Shown here: in pieces, positions 18,567 through 27,458 of the stretch
How positions within the stretch are numbered: position 1 is the first letter of the stretch
How the letters are laid out: every line of letters begins with the position of its first letter
Source of the DNA: Acidobacteriaceae bacterium
GTDB taxonomy: Bacteria > Acidobacteriota > Terriglobia > Bryobacterales > Bryobacteraceae
NCBI GenBank assembly: GCA_019240405.1
Contig: JAFAYL010000022.1
Location: forward strand, 1-64,000
Length of the DNA: 64,000 nt
Direction of reading: 5' to 3'
Position numbers and translations under genes: made by a program
The notes under the pieces: generated by a model
What the model was told of the DNA's origin: nothing
The model's database searches: none
Seen by the model: only the letters and a program-made list of their open reading frames with translations

Positions 18567-18567
18567 T

Positions 18568-19326
18568 CTAAGCTTTCAATGCCGCACAGACCACGCGCTT
18601 GCCTCGCGCCAATTGCTCATAAGCTCCCGCAGGCGGCTCGATAAATTCGACTCGCTGAAACCCGGCGTGCAGCAGCATCGTTGTGAGCCCTTTGCGAGAA
18701 GGACAGAATGCCAGGGGCGTAGCGCCCGTCTCGCGATTGTCGGAATCGAACTCGGACGTTTCATCGATTAGCGCGACAATCCCCTGATAGGGACGTGTCC
18801 ACATTCTCGCGCCCCATTCCGCGGCCCCTTCGACATCTTCGATGACCTGTGTCTCAAGTACGCATAGCTCTTTCGTGACCGCACAAATCTTGCGCAGGCA
18901 CAGCATCGGATTCTCCAAATGATAGAGCAATCCCAAAGCGAGCGTCAGCTCAAACGGACCCGTGTTCGCGGGGCTTACCTGCTCCGCGTTCATCTGCTTG
19001 AACTCGACATTCCTAATCCCAAGCATTCGCGCCACAAAACGCGCTCTCTCGAGACTTTCCTCGCGCACGTCGACTCCGAGGACCCGGGGAACGCCGCGCT
19101 TTGCGAGCTCAATCGAATAGAAGCCTTCATGGCATCCGGCATCCAAGCAGGAAATAGTGCGCAAGCGATCGCGAGAAAAGTGCCGGTCAATCGCGATGTT
19201 CACCATCGCAAGTCGGCTCGCATGGATCGGCCGCACCTCCGGCGGCAAAACGGAACGTGTGCGGCCCAGCGGACCTAAATCGAATTCATAAAACCAGTTT
19301 TCTAAGTCCACGCCGCAACGATTCAA
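18568..19326 (-). CDS. Class I SAM-dependent methyltransferase
   Basis: A 252-residue methyltransferase. Motif I is CLDAGCHEGFYSIELAKRG near residue 60, the acidic residue for the SAM ribose follows in VLGVDVREESL, and motif IV is LALGLLYHLENP. The Y-H-L block and a C-terminal half without a separate substrate domain recall CmoB-type/DUF1698 methyltransferases, but the substrate cannot be told. Its end lies 1 nt from convergent dapD. It is divergent from the ABC ATPase gene with a 33-nt gap. Confidence 0.8.
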   Translation of the reverse strand: MNRCGVDLENWFYEFDLGPLGRTRSVLPPEVRPIHASRLAMVNIAIDRHFSRDRLRTISCLDAGCHEGFYSIELAKRGVPRVLGVDVREESLERARFVARMLGIRNVEFKQMNAEQVSPANTGPFELTLALGLLYHLENPMLCLRKICAVTKELCVLETQVIEDVEGAAEWGARMWTRPYQGIVALIDETSEFDSDNRETGATPLAFCPSRKGLTTMLLHAGFQRVEFIEPPAGAYEQLARGKRVVCAALKA

Positions 19327-19359
19327 TTCTTCCAGGTGCCATCATAACGGGTAAACGTC

Positions 19360-20709
19360 GTGGCCCACGAAGCGATTGTCGAAGCACGAAATATCGAAAA
19401 ATTTTACGATCATCCCGACAACCGCCCCGTCCAGGTGATCGCGCCCACTACCATGACCGTCTACGCGGGCGAGATCTTGGCCGTTCTCGGGCCCTCGGGA
19501 TCAGGCAAATCAACACTATTGCGAATCTTGACCGGTTTATCCAAAGCCTCCGCCGGCCAAGTGCTGTGGCACGGGAAGCCGATTGACAACCAGTCGCTGA
19601 ACGTCTCAATCGTCTTTCAAAGTTTTGCTCTCTTTCCCTGGCTCAACGTTTTGGAAAATGTCGAAGCGCCGTTAAAGGCCCGCGCGATGGATGCCATTCG
19701 GCGCCGCAAGAGAAGCCTGAAAATTCTCGAAACCGTTGGCCTGGATGGTTTCGAGGCTGCATACCCCAAAGAGCTCTCCGGCGGCATGAAGCAGCGCGTT
19801 GGATTCGCCCGCGCGCTCGTGATCGAACCCGAAGTTCTCTTCATGGATGAGCCCTTCTCAGCGCTCGACGTGCTGACCGCGGAGAATTTGCGCGGCGAAC
19901 TTCTCGATCTTTGGCGTAGTCAATCGATTCCGACGCGGGCCATTTACATGGTCACTCACAACATAGAAGAAGCCGTGCTTCTGGCAGACCGCATCGTCGT
20001 TCTCGCAAAGAATCCAGGCCGGATACGAACCGATCTTCGGGTTCCACTCCCGCATCCGCGAGACCGTAAATCGGCCGAGTTCGTTCAGCTTGTCGATCAC
20101 ATTTACAAGGTGCTGACACAGCCTGACGCCACTCCCGAACTCGCTCCGGCGGTGAGCGTGCCACAAATTACCGGAGATGGTAAAGGCGCAAAGTTTCAAA
20201 TGCTGCCGCATGCGCGTCCCGGCGGAATCAACGGAATGCTCGAGATCCTTTCGGATCGAGGCGGCCACGATGACCTTTACCGCTTGGCCGAGGATTTGAC
20301 GTTCGAAATCGATGATCTCCTGCCCATCGTCGAGGCGGCTTCGCTGCTTGGCTTCGTACGCGTTCACGAAGGAGACGTGGAACTGACCACCGCCGGGCGC
20401 GAATACTTGGAGGCGGACATGGCCAAGCGTAAGCGGCTGTTCAATAAAGCCGCGCTCGAGGGAGCCGTGCTCATGCGCCAGATCAAGCGAGCGCTTGAAT
20501 CGAAATCCGATCGCAGGCTGCCCGCGGAGTTCTTCCACGACACACTGGACGAACATTTCAGTGAGGAAGAAACGGTTCGTCAGATCGAGACCGCTATCCA
20601 CTGGGGCCGCTATGCTGACCTATTCGATTACGACGCCGGAAGCGACTCGTTCTATATTTCCGAAGAGAATCGGCCGGCGATCGAAGACAACGACTCGATC
20701 TGGGTGTAA
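19360..20709 (+). CDS. ABC transporter ATPase with C-terminal AAA-associated domain
   Basis: ATPase of the nitrate/sulfonate/taurine import class. Walker A GPSGSGKSTLL, Q-loop SIVFQSFALFPWL, signature LSGGMKQRVGFARAL, Walker B VLFMDEPF and the H-loop VTHNIEEA are all intact in residues 1-240. Residues about 275-430 form an extra domain (MLEILSDRGGHDDLYRLAED ... LTTAGREYLEA) that looks like a winged-helix AAA-associated domain found on some of these ATPases and possibly regulatory. GTG start at 19360. The permease follows 41 nt later; no substrate-binding protein is nearby. Confidence 0.9.
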   Translation: MAHEAIVEARNIEKFYDHPDNRPVQVIAPTTMTVYAGEILAVLGPSGSGKSTLLRILTGLSKASAGQVLWHGKPIDNQSLNVSIVFQSFALFPWLNVLENVEAPLKARAMDAIRRRKRSLKILETVGLDGFEAAYPKELSGGMKQRVGFARALVIEPEVLFMDEPFSALDVLTAENLRGELLDLWRSQSIPTRAIYMVTHNIEEAVLLADRIVVLAKNPGRIRTDLRVPLPHPRDRKSAEFVQLVDHIYKVLTQPDATPELAPAVSVPQITGDGKGAKFQMLPHARPGGINGMLEILSDRGGHDDLYRLAEDLTFEIDDLLPIVEAASLLGFVRVHEGDVELTTAGREYLEADMAKRKRLFNKAALEGAVLMRQIKRALESKSDRRLPAEFFHDTLDEHFSEEETVRQIETAIHWGRYADLFDYDAGSDSFYISEENRPAIEDNDSIWV

Positions 20710-20750
20710 ACATCCAGCGTGTTCGATTTTTCAGGACGCACGAACATCGA

Positions 20751-22499
20751 ATGATCTCGCGCATTCCTCGTCTCGCGCGGCCGGTTCTGCTCCGGCGCAC
20801 TACGCCGGTCCTCTTCGATGCACTCATCTTCGCCGCGATTCTCGCCGCCTTCTATGGGCTACTGGCGATGGCTCGCTACTGGGTCGGAGCGGCGATCCCG
20901 GTCACTGACATTTCGCGCTCGCCCTGGGCACTGCCGCGTTACGCCTTCTATTCGGTTATGCGTATCGCCGTCGCGTACGTCGCTAGCCTGTTTTTTGCAG
21001 TGGCTTATGGGTATATTGCCGCGTACAATCGCTTACTCCAGGGCTTCATGGTCGCCGTGCTGGACATCTTGCAGTCGATACCGGTTCTGAGCTTCCTTCC
21101 CGGCGTAATGCTCGCAATGGTTGCTCTGTTTCCGCAAAAGCAGCTCGGCATAGAACTGGGATCTATCATCTTGATCTTTACCGGCCAGGTCTGGAATATG
21201 GCCTTCAGCTTCTATTCTTCTTTGCGATCCATTCCGCGCGAGCTGCGCGAGGCCGCCGCAATATCACGCTTCAGCAAATGGCAGCGATTTCTCCAGCTCG
21301 AATTGCCGTTCGGAGCAATCGGGCTGGTGTGGAACTCTATCGTCTCGGTAGCAGGCGGTTGGTTCTTTCTGATGGCTTGCGAAATGTTCGTGCTCGGCAA
21401 CCGCGATTTCCGGCTGCCGGGGCTTGGTTCCTATCTGCAAATTGCCGCAAGCGCCGGCGATACACGCTCCATGCTGTGGGGCCTGGCGACGATGATCGGT
21501 GTCATTATCCTTATCGATCAACTGATCTGGGGGCCCGTTATCGCATGGTCCGATAAGTTCAAATTCGAGCAGGTGGAAGGCGAGGCGCCCCGCTCGGCAC
21601 TGCTGCACATTCTGAGAACTTCGCCGGCTCTCGAAATTCTAAGGCGAAAGACCCTGGCGCCTATCGCCGAAAGACTTGATCTCTACTTTGCGAAACTTGC
21701 AACCGCCCATACCGAGCATTCCGTGGGCGCCTCGCGCCGTAAAGAGCTCGCGGCCTGGATCTCCGCAGTTGTTTGTGTGTTCATCGCAATCATTGCAATT
21801 GTCTATTGCCTCATTCAGGCGTTGGCCCTCTTGGCCCATCTCCACTCAGCGCAAATTTTGGGCGTCCTTCAAGCGGCGGGAGCCACCTTCCTGCGAGTCA
21901 ACTCAGCGCTCGTCATCGCCTCCGTTTGGACGATTCCCGCCGGAGTCCTCATCGGCTTTCATCCAAAGCTCGCTCGCATCGCCCAGCCACTCACCCAGAT
22001 CGCCGCTTCCGTCCCCGCGACTGCGCTCTTCCCGGTATTGCTTCTGGGAATCGTGCAAATTGGCGGGGGATTGGGAGTCGGGTCCATTTTGTTGATGCTG
22101 CTTGGCACGCAATGGTACATCCTGTTCAACGTGATCGCCGGTGCAAGCGCAGTTCCTTCGGACCTAAAGGAGGTTGCTGACCTGTTCCATTTCAGCAGCC
22201 TCGATCGGTGGCGAACGGTGATTCTGCCCGGCATTTTTCCATATCTCGTTACAGGCCTCGTGACTGCATCCGGAGGCGCGTGGAACGCGAGCATTGTCGC
22301 CGAGTACTTCCACTTCAAAAATCAAGTCATGTCTACGGTGGGGTTGGGCGCGCAAATCAGCGCGGCGACCGATGCCGGACGTTTCGATATCCTGCTGCTC
22401 GCGACTGTCATTATGGCGGCCTTGGTGGTGTCGATCAATCGCCTGGTCTGGCGGCCGTTGTATCGTCTTGCGGAAACCAAGTACCGGCTTGAAAGCTGA
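20751..22499 (+). CDS. ABC transporter permease, two fused permease domains
   Basis: A 582-residue membrane protein built of two BPD_transp_1 units in tandem, about residues 25-285 and 330-575. Each carries a cytoplasmic EAA-like loop: SIPRELREAAAISRFSKWQR in the first and VPSDLKEVADLFHFSSLDRW in the second. A single chain therefore supplies what is normally a homodimer of permeases. Family resemblance is to nitrate/sulfonate/bicarbonate importers. It is paired with the preceding ATPase. With no periplasmic binding protein in the window the substrate is unknown. It ends 9 nt from convergent ku. Confidence 0.88.
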   Translation: MISRIPRLARPVLLRRTTPVLFDALIFAAILAAFYGLLAMARYWVGAAIPVTDISRSPWALPRYAFYSVMRIAVAYVASLFFAVAYGYIAAYNRLLQGFMVAVLDILQSIPVLSFLPGVMLAMVALFPQKQLGIELGSIILIFTGQVWNMAFSFYSSLRSIPRELREAAAISRFSKWQRFLQLELPFGAIGLVWNSIVSVAGGWFFLMACEMFVLGNRDFRLPGLGSYLQIAASAGDTRSMLWGLATMIGVIILIDQLIWGPVIAWSDKFKFEQVEGEAPRSALLHILRTSPALEILRRKTLAPIAERLDLYFAKLATAHTEHSVGASRRKELAAWISAVVCVFIAIIAIVYCLIQALALLAHLHSAQILGVLQAAGATFLRVNSALVIASVWTIPAGVLIGFHPKLARIAQPLTQIAASVPATALFPVLLLGIVQIGGGLGVGSILLMLLGTQWYILFNVIAGASAVPSDLKEVADLFHFSSLDRWRTVILPGIFPYLVTGLVTASGGAWNASIVAEYFHFKNQVMSTVGLGAQISAATDAGRFDILLLATVIMAALVVSINRLVWRPLYRLAETKYRLES

Positions 22500-22508
22500 T
22501 CTCTATCA

Positions 22509-23507
22509 CTATTTCTGTCCTGCCCCGCGCACCTTCTTTGTGGCCGTTCGCTTCGGCATCTCGTTCGCTGTGCGAAGCCGTTCATCCGAAGCCGCCGGTT
22601 TCTTCAGATTTGCCAGGCTCCTCCTCAGCGCATCTGCAATATCGACGACCGCCGCGTGCTTCGGCGCTTCGACCGTTTCAACGGGTCGGCCTTGCACCTT
22701 GCTCGCGATCATCGATTCAACTTTCTCGCGGTAAGTGTCCCGATATTTCTCCGGCTCGAACGGCGCAGCCAGTGAATGGATCAGCGCCCCCGCCAGCTCA
22801 AGCTCTTTCGGGGTCACGAGCCTCGTATCGGCGCGGTATTCCTCATCCGCTCGGACTTCCGATGCGAAGTACATTGTGTGCGCAATGATTCCGGTCTTCG
22901 CCGCTCGTACAACAACCACGTGCTCGCGGTTGTGCATTGCAAATTTTGCGATCGCAACTAACCCGGACTGTTGTAATGCACGATACAAGAGCGCATAGGC
23001 CTTCTCACCCGCTTCCTCCGGCTTCACGTAATAGGAGGTCTCGAAGTAAACGGGATCAATCTCAGCCAATTGCACGAACTCTTGAATCTCCATCTCGGTT
23101 GCGGTCTTTGGAGCAATGCTCTTCAATTCCTCCGGCTCGACCACAACGAACCGGTCCTTCTCGTACTCGTATCCCTTTACGAGCGACTGCCGCGACACTA
23201 CCTCGCCCGTTCCCTTTCGGACCGACGCCTGTTCAACAGGAGCCAAAATCGGCTCCGGCGCGGGTCTCGCTTCAAATCTGGACGGCCGGGAAGACGTAAT
23301 GGATTCAGTCTGCTGCTTTGCAGGTGCCATTCGCTCCTGCGGCTGCTCCCGGGCAACCAACGATCTCCTGTTTGGGCCATCCTTGTCAGGCTCCGCACGG
23401 TATAGCCGGCGAAAGCTTACCCTTTCAGGGCGGGCCGCGCGGAACAATCGCACCGGAATCGAAATCAGACCGAACGTAATGAATCCACGCCATACCGTGA
23501 TCGCCAT
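22509..23507 (-). CDS. ku: Non-homologous end-joining protein Ku
   Basis: Forms a ring on DNA double-strand ends and recruits LigD. The core is clear: WRGFITFGLISIPVRLF at the N-terminus, VKGYEYEKDRFVVV, EIDPVYFETSYYV and the TYREKVESMIASK bridge region. Between about residues 35 and 105 a Pro/Gln/Arg-rich stretch replaces the short segment of typical bacterial Ku, an insert I associate with acidobacterial Ku. The C-terminal tail is Lys/Arg-rich. The open frame runs 58 codons further upstream; I chose ATG 23507 because of GGAAGG before it and the conserved MAITVWRG start. No ligD is nearby. Confidence 0.93.
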   Translation of the reverse strand: MAITVWRGFITFGLISIPVRLFRAARPERVSFRRLYRAEPDKDGPNRRSLVAREQPQERMAPAKQQTESITSSRPSRFEARPAPEPILAPVEQASVRKGTGEVVSRQSLVKGYEYEKDRFVVVEPEELKSIAPKTATEMEIQEFVQLAEIDPVYFETSYYVKPEEAGEKAYALLYRALQQSGLVAIAKFAMHNREHVVVVRAAKTGIIAHTMYFASEVRADEEYRADTRLVTPKELELAGALIHSLAAPFEPEKYRDTYREKVESMIASKVQGRPVETVEAPKHAAVVDIADALRRSLANLKKPAASDERLRTANEMPKRTATKKVRGAGQK

Positions 23508-23637
23508 ATCTTTACCTTCCTGATAAATGGGATTTTTGCCAGCCGCAAAGTGTTTCAAGCCACGGCCGGCCGTAACCAGAGCGGCAAACAATACGTCCCA
23601 CGCGCTGTTATACTGAGCTTTCCTCGGGGTCTTTGGA

Positions 23638-26600
23638 TTGAGTAAGTACAAATCGGTTTTTCTTGGTCTGGCATCGGCCATACTCCTTCACGCGCAGAGC
23701 TTCAGCAACGGCCAGGCAGCGCGCGCGGAAATCGGGCAATTCACATTCACAGGCGCTAATTATGTCGCAGGCCAGCAGATCGTAGGCGGCGTGAGCGGCC
23801 TAGCCTTCACCAACGGCACCCTCTTTGTTGCCGACTCAAATCAGGTGGGCGCTTCGCCTGTGAACAATCGCGTCCTCATGTTTAACGCCAACCTAATTCC
23901 CGGGCGCGAAGCCGATTTGGCCACGTTGGGCGTTTTCAATAGCTCGTGCAATGTTTGCGGTTACCCGGCTGAAAATGTGTTGGGCCAACCGAATTACACC
24001 TCGACAACTCCAGGCATCAGTAGTCAAGCCCTCCAGATGCCGACGGGAGTGGCAAGCGACGGCAACATCCTCGCAGTCGCTGATACTAACAACAACCGCG
24101 TCTTGATCTGGACCTCGATTCCTTCGAGCATCAATGCGCCCGCCAATCTCGTTCTTGGACAGCCCAATTTCACGTCTGGAGGAAGCACAAGCGCTCCTAC
24201 GGCTCAAACCCTGCGTGGGCCAAGCGGAGTTTGGATCCAGAACGGAAAGCTATTTGTCGCGGATACGCAGAATAATCGCGTGCTGATCTGGAAGAGTATG
24301 CCTACCCAAAACGATCAAGCCGCAGACGTCGTTCTCGGTCAGCCAAACTTTACCTCGGCGAATGGTCCGCCTCCCGGCCAATCTAACCCAACCGCCGCCG
24401 CAAACGAATTGTTTACCCCGGTTTCCGTTACTTCGGATGGCATTCGCCTGTACGTCGCTGATCTGGGATTCAATCGCGTGCTTATTTGGAATAGCATTCC
24501 CACCGCCATCGATCAATCGGCAGATGTGGTGGTCGGCCAGCCCGATATGGTCAGCACAGCCGTGAACAACAAGGCGGCGCTGTGTCCGTCTGTAGGCGCG
24601 CCCGCATGCAATAAGACACTGAATTTCCCGCGTTACGCGCTCTCAAACGGCACTCAACTGTTCATTGCTGACGGAGGCAACGATCGCGTCTTGGTCTTCA
24701 ATTCGATTCCGACGAGTAATGGGACCGGCGCCGACGCCGTCTTGGGCCAGCCGGATTTCTTGCATGACGTAGTCACGAATCAGACGAGTACTATCGGAAC
24801 TGGAGTCAGCAACGCGGGAAGCGTTGACACAGTTCCCTCTCCGATGGCGCTTGCCTGGGATGAGGCGAATCTGAATCTCTACGTCAGCGATCCCTACAAC
24901 CGCCGCGTCTTGATCTTCTCGCCCGGAGATACGTATCTTGCTCCTCAGTCCGTCCTGAACAATGCGAGCGAAATCATCCGGCAGGAAGGGACCGTAACGT
25001 TGGGTGTAATCAAGATCGTGGCGAAGGATACGGTAACGGTCACCATCGCCGGGAAGGCGTACACATACACAATCGTCAGCAGCGATACTGCGGCTTCAAT
25101 CGCTCAAGGCATCGTTAACGCGATCAATGCCGGTGCTGGCGATCCGAACGTTACCGCGCTGCTCGGGCCAGTTGCCGGTGTCGTCTATTTAAGCTCCAAG
25201 GGCACCAACTTGGCGTACGATTCGATTTCTCTCGCCGCCTCAACTTCCAACACAGCGGATATCACGACAGCCGTTTCGAATAGTTATTTAACCGCCGGCA
25301 CTGCCGCAACTGTTGCTCCAGGAACTTTCGTCGAGATCGACGGGACTAATTTGTCCGACATCACAGTAAGCACCCCGCTCACAGGCTTGTTTCTGTCCCC
25401 CGAGACCGGCGCCGAGGTTTTTATGGACGGATTCGCGGTTCCCCTGTGGTCCATTTCCCCTACGCAGATCATTGCGCAGGTGCCGTACAGCTTCGCAAAT
25501 CGAACCAGCACCAGTGTTTATGTTCGAACGCTCCACTCCGGCGGCGCGACTGTAACGAACGCGACTCCACTTATCATCTCGCCCGCTAATCCAGGCCTGT
25601 ATGGCGCGCCCGTGTATCCAGGTGAGCCGCGGCCCTGGCCGGCTTTGAATGCCACTCATGGTCCTCCTTCTGCGGTAGTGTCAGTCGATGGAACCGCGCA
25701 TGCTGGCGATGTCGCCACAATCACCATCAATGGCCGAGCTTACAGCTACACCGTTAAAAGTAGCGACACGCTGGGAGGCATTGCGGCAGGTCTGATAACC
25801 GCCATCGATAGTAAGCCCGATCCCCAAGTCACCGCATTCATGGGAGGGCAGTTCGCTCGAGTCGTTCTGGTTTCGAAGCAGACAGGAGCAGCAGGAACTG
25901 GGATTCCCGTCTCAACAAGCATTAGCTCAGGTGCCCAAGTGATATTGACCGCGTATACAAAATCTACTTGTTGCGCGGTCGTGTTTGGTTCCGTCATCTC
26001 GAGTAGCAATTCGGCAATGCCCGGAGAAATCATCTCTCTCACCTCTACCGGACTGGGAATTTTGGCCGGCGGAGCTGCGAACAATCAAATCACCGGAGCT
26101 CCCTACTCCGGACCTCAGCCGAACTCCGCAGCCAATTCTGTGAGCGCCACGATAAATGGCACTACGGCTCAGGTGATCACCGCAGGATTGCCGAGTGGCT
26201 CGTTGGGACTTTATGAGATTCAACTTCTCATTCCGCCTGGCCTCGCGAGCCCTACCAGCGCTCAGATTTCTGTTGCCCAGAATGCTTTTATCAGCAACAT
26301 CGTCACCATTCCCGTGGGTACAGCCGCGGTGACGCAGGTAACGTTCACGGCCACTCCCTCTACTATCAAGGCCGTTCCTGGAACCGACCGGGGAAGCACG
26401 ATGCTCACGTGGAGTGGAGCGCCCGGGGGCGTTCTAGTCTATGTCGGAAATCCCGCTAACGGGGGGACGCTACTTGCTAATGCGGGCTCAAGCGGAAGCG
26501 CTGCTGCAAATGGATTCGTCACCGATGGAATGACTTTCTATTTGCAGGACAACACAAATCCGAATCCCCTCAGCGATGCAGCCACACTCGCGACCGTTAC

Positions 26601-27450
26601 AGTTCACGTTATAGTTCCGCACGTCGCCAGCGACTTCGACGGCGATGGAAAAGCAGATTTCGCTGTCTGGCGTCCTTCGAACGGTACTTGGTTCGTGATT
26701 CCGAGCAGCAATCCGGGCTCACCGATCATTCAGCAGTGGGGTGCGCCTGGCGATACGCCTATTGTCGGCGACTTTGACGGCGACGGCAGAAATGACTTCA
26801 CAGTGTGGCGTCCCTCGAACGGCTTCTGGTTTTTCCTTCTGAGTTCAAACCCCACTCCACAGGCATTCCAATGGGGCAACCCGGGCGATATCCCTCTGAC
26901 GGGCGATTTCGATGGAATCGGAAAGCAGGAGATAACCATCTGGCGTCCCCCGTACGGGAACTGGTACATCATTCCTGGCGACAATCCATCATCCCCGATT
27001 GTCCAGCAGTGGGGACTTCCCACCGACATCCCGGTCTCCGGCGATTTTGACGGTGACGGCAAAACCGATTTCGCTGTGTTCCGTCCATCCGATGGAACTT
27101 GGTACATTCTCCCCAGTTCGACAGGAATCCCATATGCAGTGCAATGGGGCGTCGCAAGCGATGTGCCCGTCCCTGCCGACTATGATGGAGACGGGAAAAC
27201 TGACATAGCGGTATGGCGCCCCGGCAACGGAACTTGGTACATCATTCCGAGCAGCAATCCGGGAACGCCCATCATCCAGCAATGGGGAGCGCCGGGAGAC
27301 ACTCCCTTGGCGCTCGACTTTGATGGCGATGGCAAAGCTGATCTAACCGTCTGGCGCCCCTCCACCGGAATCTGGTTCGTGATCCCGAGCGCGAATCCCG
27401 TCACGCCCATTATTCAGCAATGGGGTGCCCCAGGCGATATACCGCTGTAA
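23638..27450 (+). CDS. Large secreted NHL-repeat/TIGR03437/FG-GAP protein
   Basis: A 1270-residue exported protein with signal peptide at residues 1-20 (SVFLGLASAILLHAQ). Residues about 90-430 hold NHL-type propeller blades, each with V-L-G-Q-P-(N/D)-F and V-A-D-x-x-x-N-R-V-L-I-W. Next comes a Solibacter-type TIGR03437 domain (PGTFVEIDGTNLS ... LWSISPTQIIAQVPY), its second half at about 780-900 (PGEIISLTSTGLG ... LGLYEIQLLIPPG). Two copies of a small V-T-I-x-G-(K/R)-A-Y-(T/S)-Y-T module lie before and inside it. Residues 1000-1270 carry six FG-GAP-like repeats with D-F-D-G-D-G-K-A-D calcium loops. TTG start at 23638. Probably a cell-surface or extracellular adhesin; ligand unknown. Confidence 0.88.
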   Translation: MSKYKSVFLGLASAILLHAQSFSNGQAARAEIGQFTFTGANYVAGQQIVGGVSGLAFTNGTLFVADSNQVGASPVNNRVLMFNANLIPGREADLATLGVFNSSCNVCGYPAENVLGQPNYTSTTPGISSQALQMPTGVASDGNILAVADTNNNRVLIWTSIPSSINAPANLVLGQPNFTSGGSTSAPTAQTLRGPSGVWIQNGKLFVADTQNNRVLIWKSMPTQNDQAADVVLGQPNFTSANGPPPGQSNPTAAANELFTPVSVTSDGIRLYVADLGFNRVLIWNSIPTAIDQSADVVVGQPDMVSTAVNNKAALCPSVGAPACNKTLNFPRYALSNGTQLFIADGGNDRVLVFNSIPTSNGTGADAVLGQPDFLHDVVTNQTSTIGTGVSNAGSVDTVPSPMALAWDEANLNLYVSDPYNRRVLIFSPGDTYLAPQSVLNNASEIIRQEGTVTLGVIKIVAKDTVTVTIAGKAYTYTIVSSDTAASIAQGIVNAINAGAGDPNVTALLGPVAGVVYLSSKGTNLAYDSISLAASTSNTADITTAVSNSYLTAGTAATVAPGTFVEIDGTNLSDITVSTPLTGLFLSPETGAEVFMDGFAVPLWSISPTQIIAQVPYSFANRTSTSVYVRTLHSGGATVTNATPLIISPANPGLYGAPVYPGEPRPWPALNATHGPPSAVVSVDGTAHAGDVATITINGRAYSYTVKSSDTLGGIAAGLITAIDSKPDPQVTAFMGGQFARVVLVSKQTGAAGTGIPVSTSISSGAQVILTAYTKSTCCAVVFGSVISSSNSAMPGEIISLTSTGLGILAGGAANNQITGAPYSGPQPNSAANSVSATINGTTAQVITAGLPSGSLGLYEIQLLIPPGLASPTSAQISVAQNAFISNIVTIPVGTAAVTQVTFTATPSTIKAVPGTDRGSTMLTWSGAPGGVLVYVGNPANGGTLLANAGSSGSAAANGFVTDGMTFYLQDNTNPNPLSDAATLATVTVHVIVPHVASDFDGDGKADFAVWRPSNGTWFVIPSSNPGSPIIQQWGAPGDTPIVGDFDGDGRNDFTVWRPSNGFWFFLLSSNPTPQAFQWGNPGDIPLTGDFDGIGKQEITIWRPPYGNWYIIPGDNPSSPIVQQWGLPTDIPVSGDFDGDGKTDFAVFRPSDGTWYILPSSTGIPYAVQWGVASDVPVPADYDGDGKTDIAVWRPGNGTWYIIPSSNPGTPIIQQWGAPGDTPLALDFDGDGKADLTVWRPSTGIWFVIPSANPVTPIIQQWGAPGDIPL

Positions 27451-27458
27451 CGAAACAC

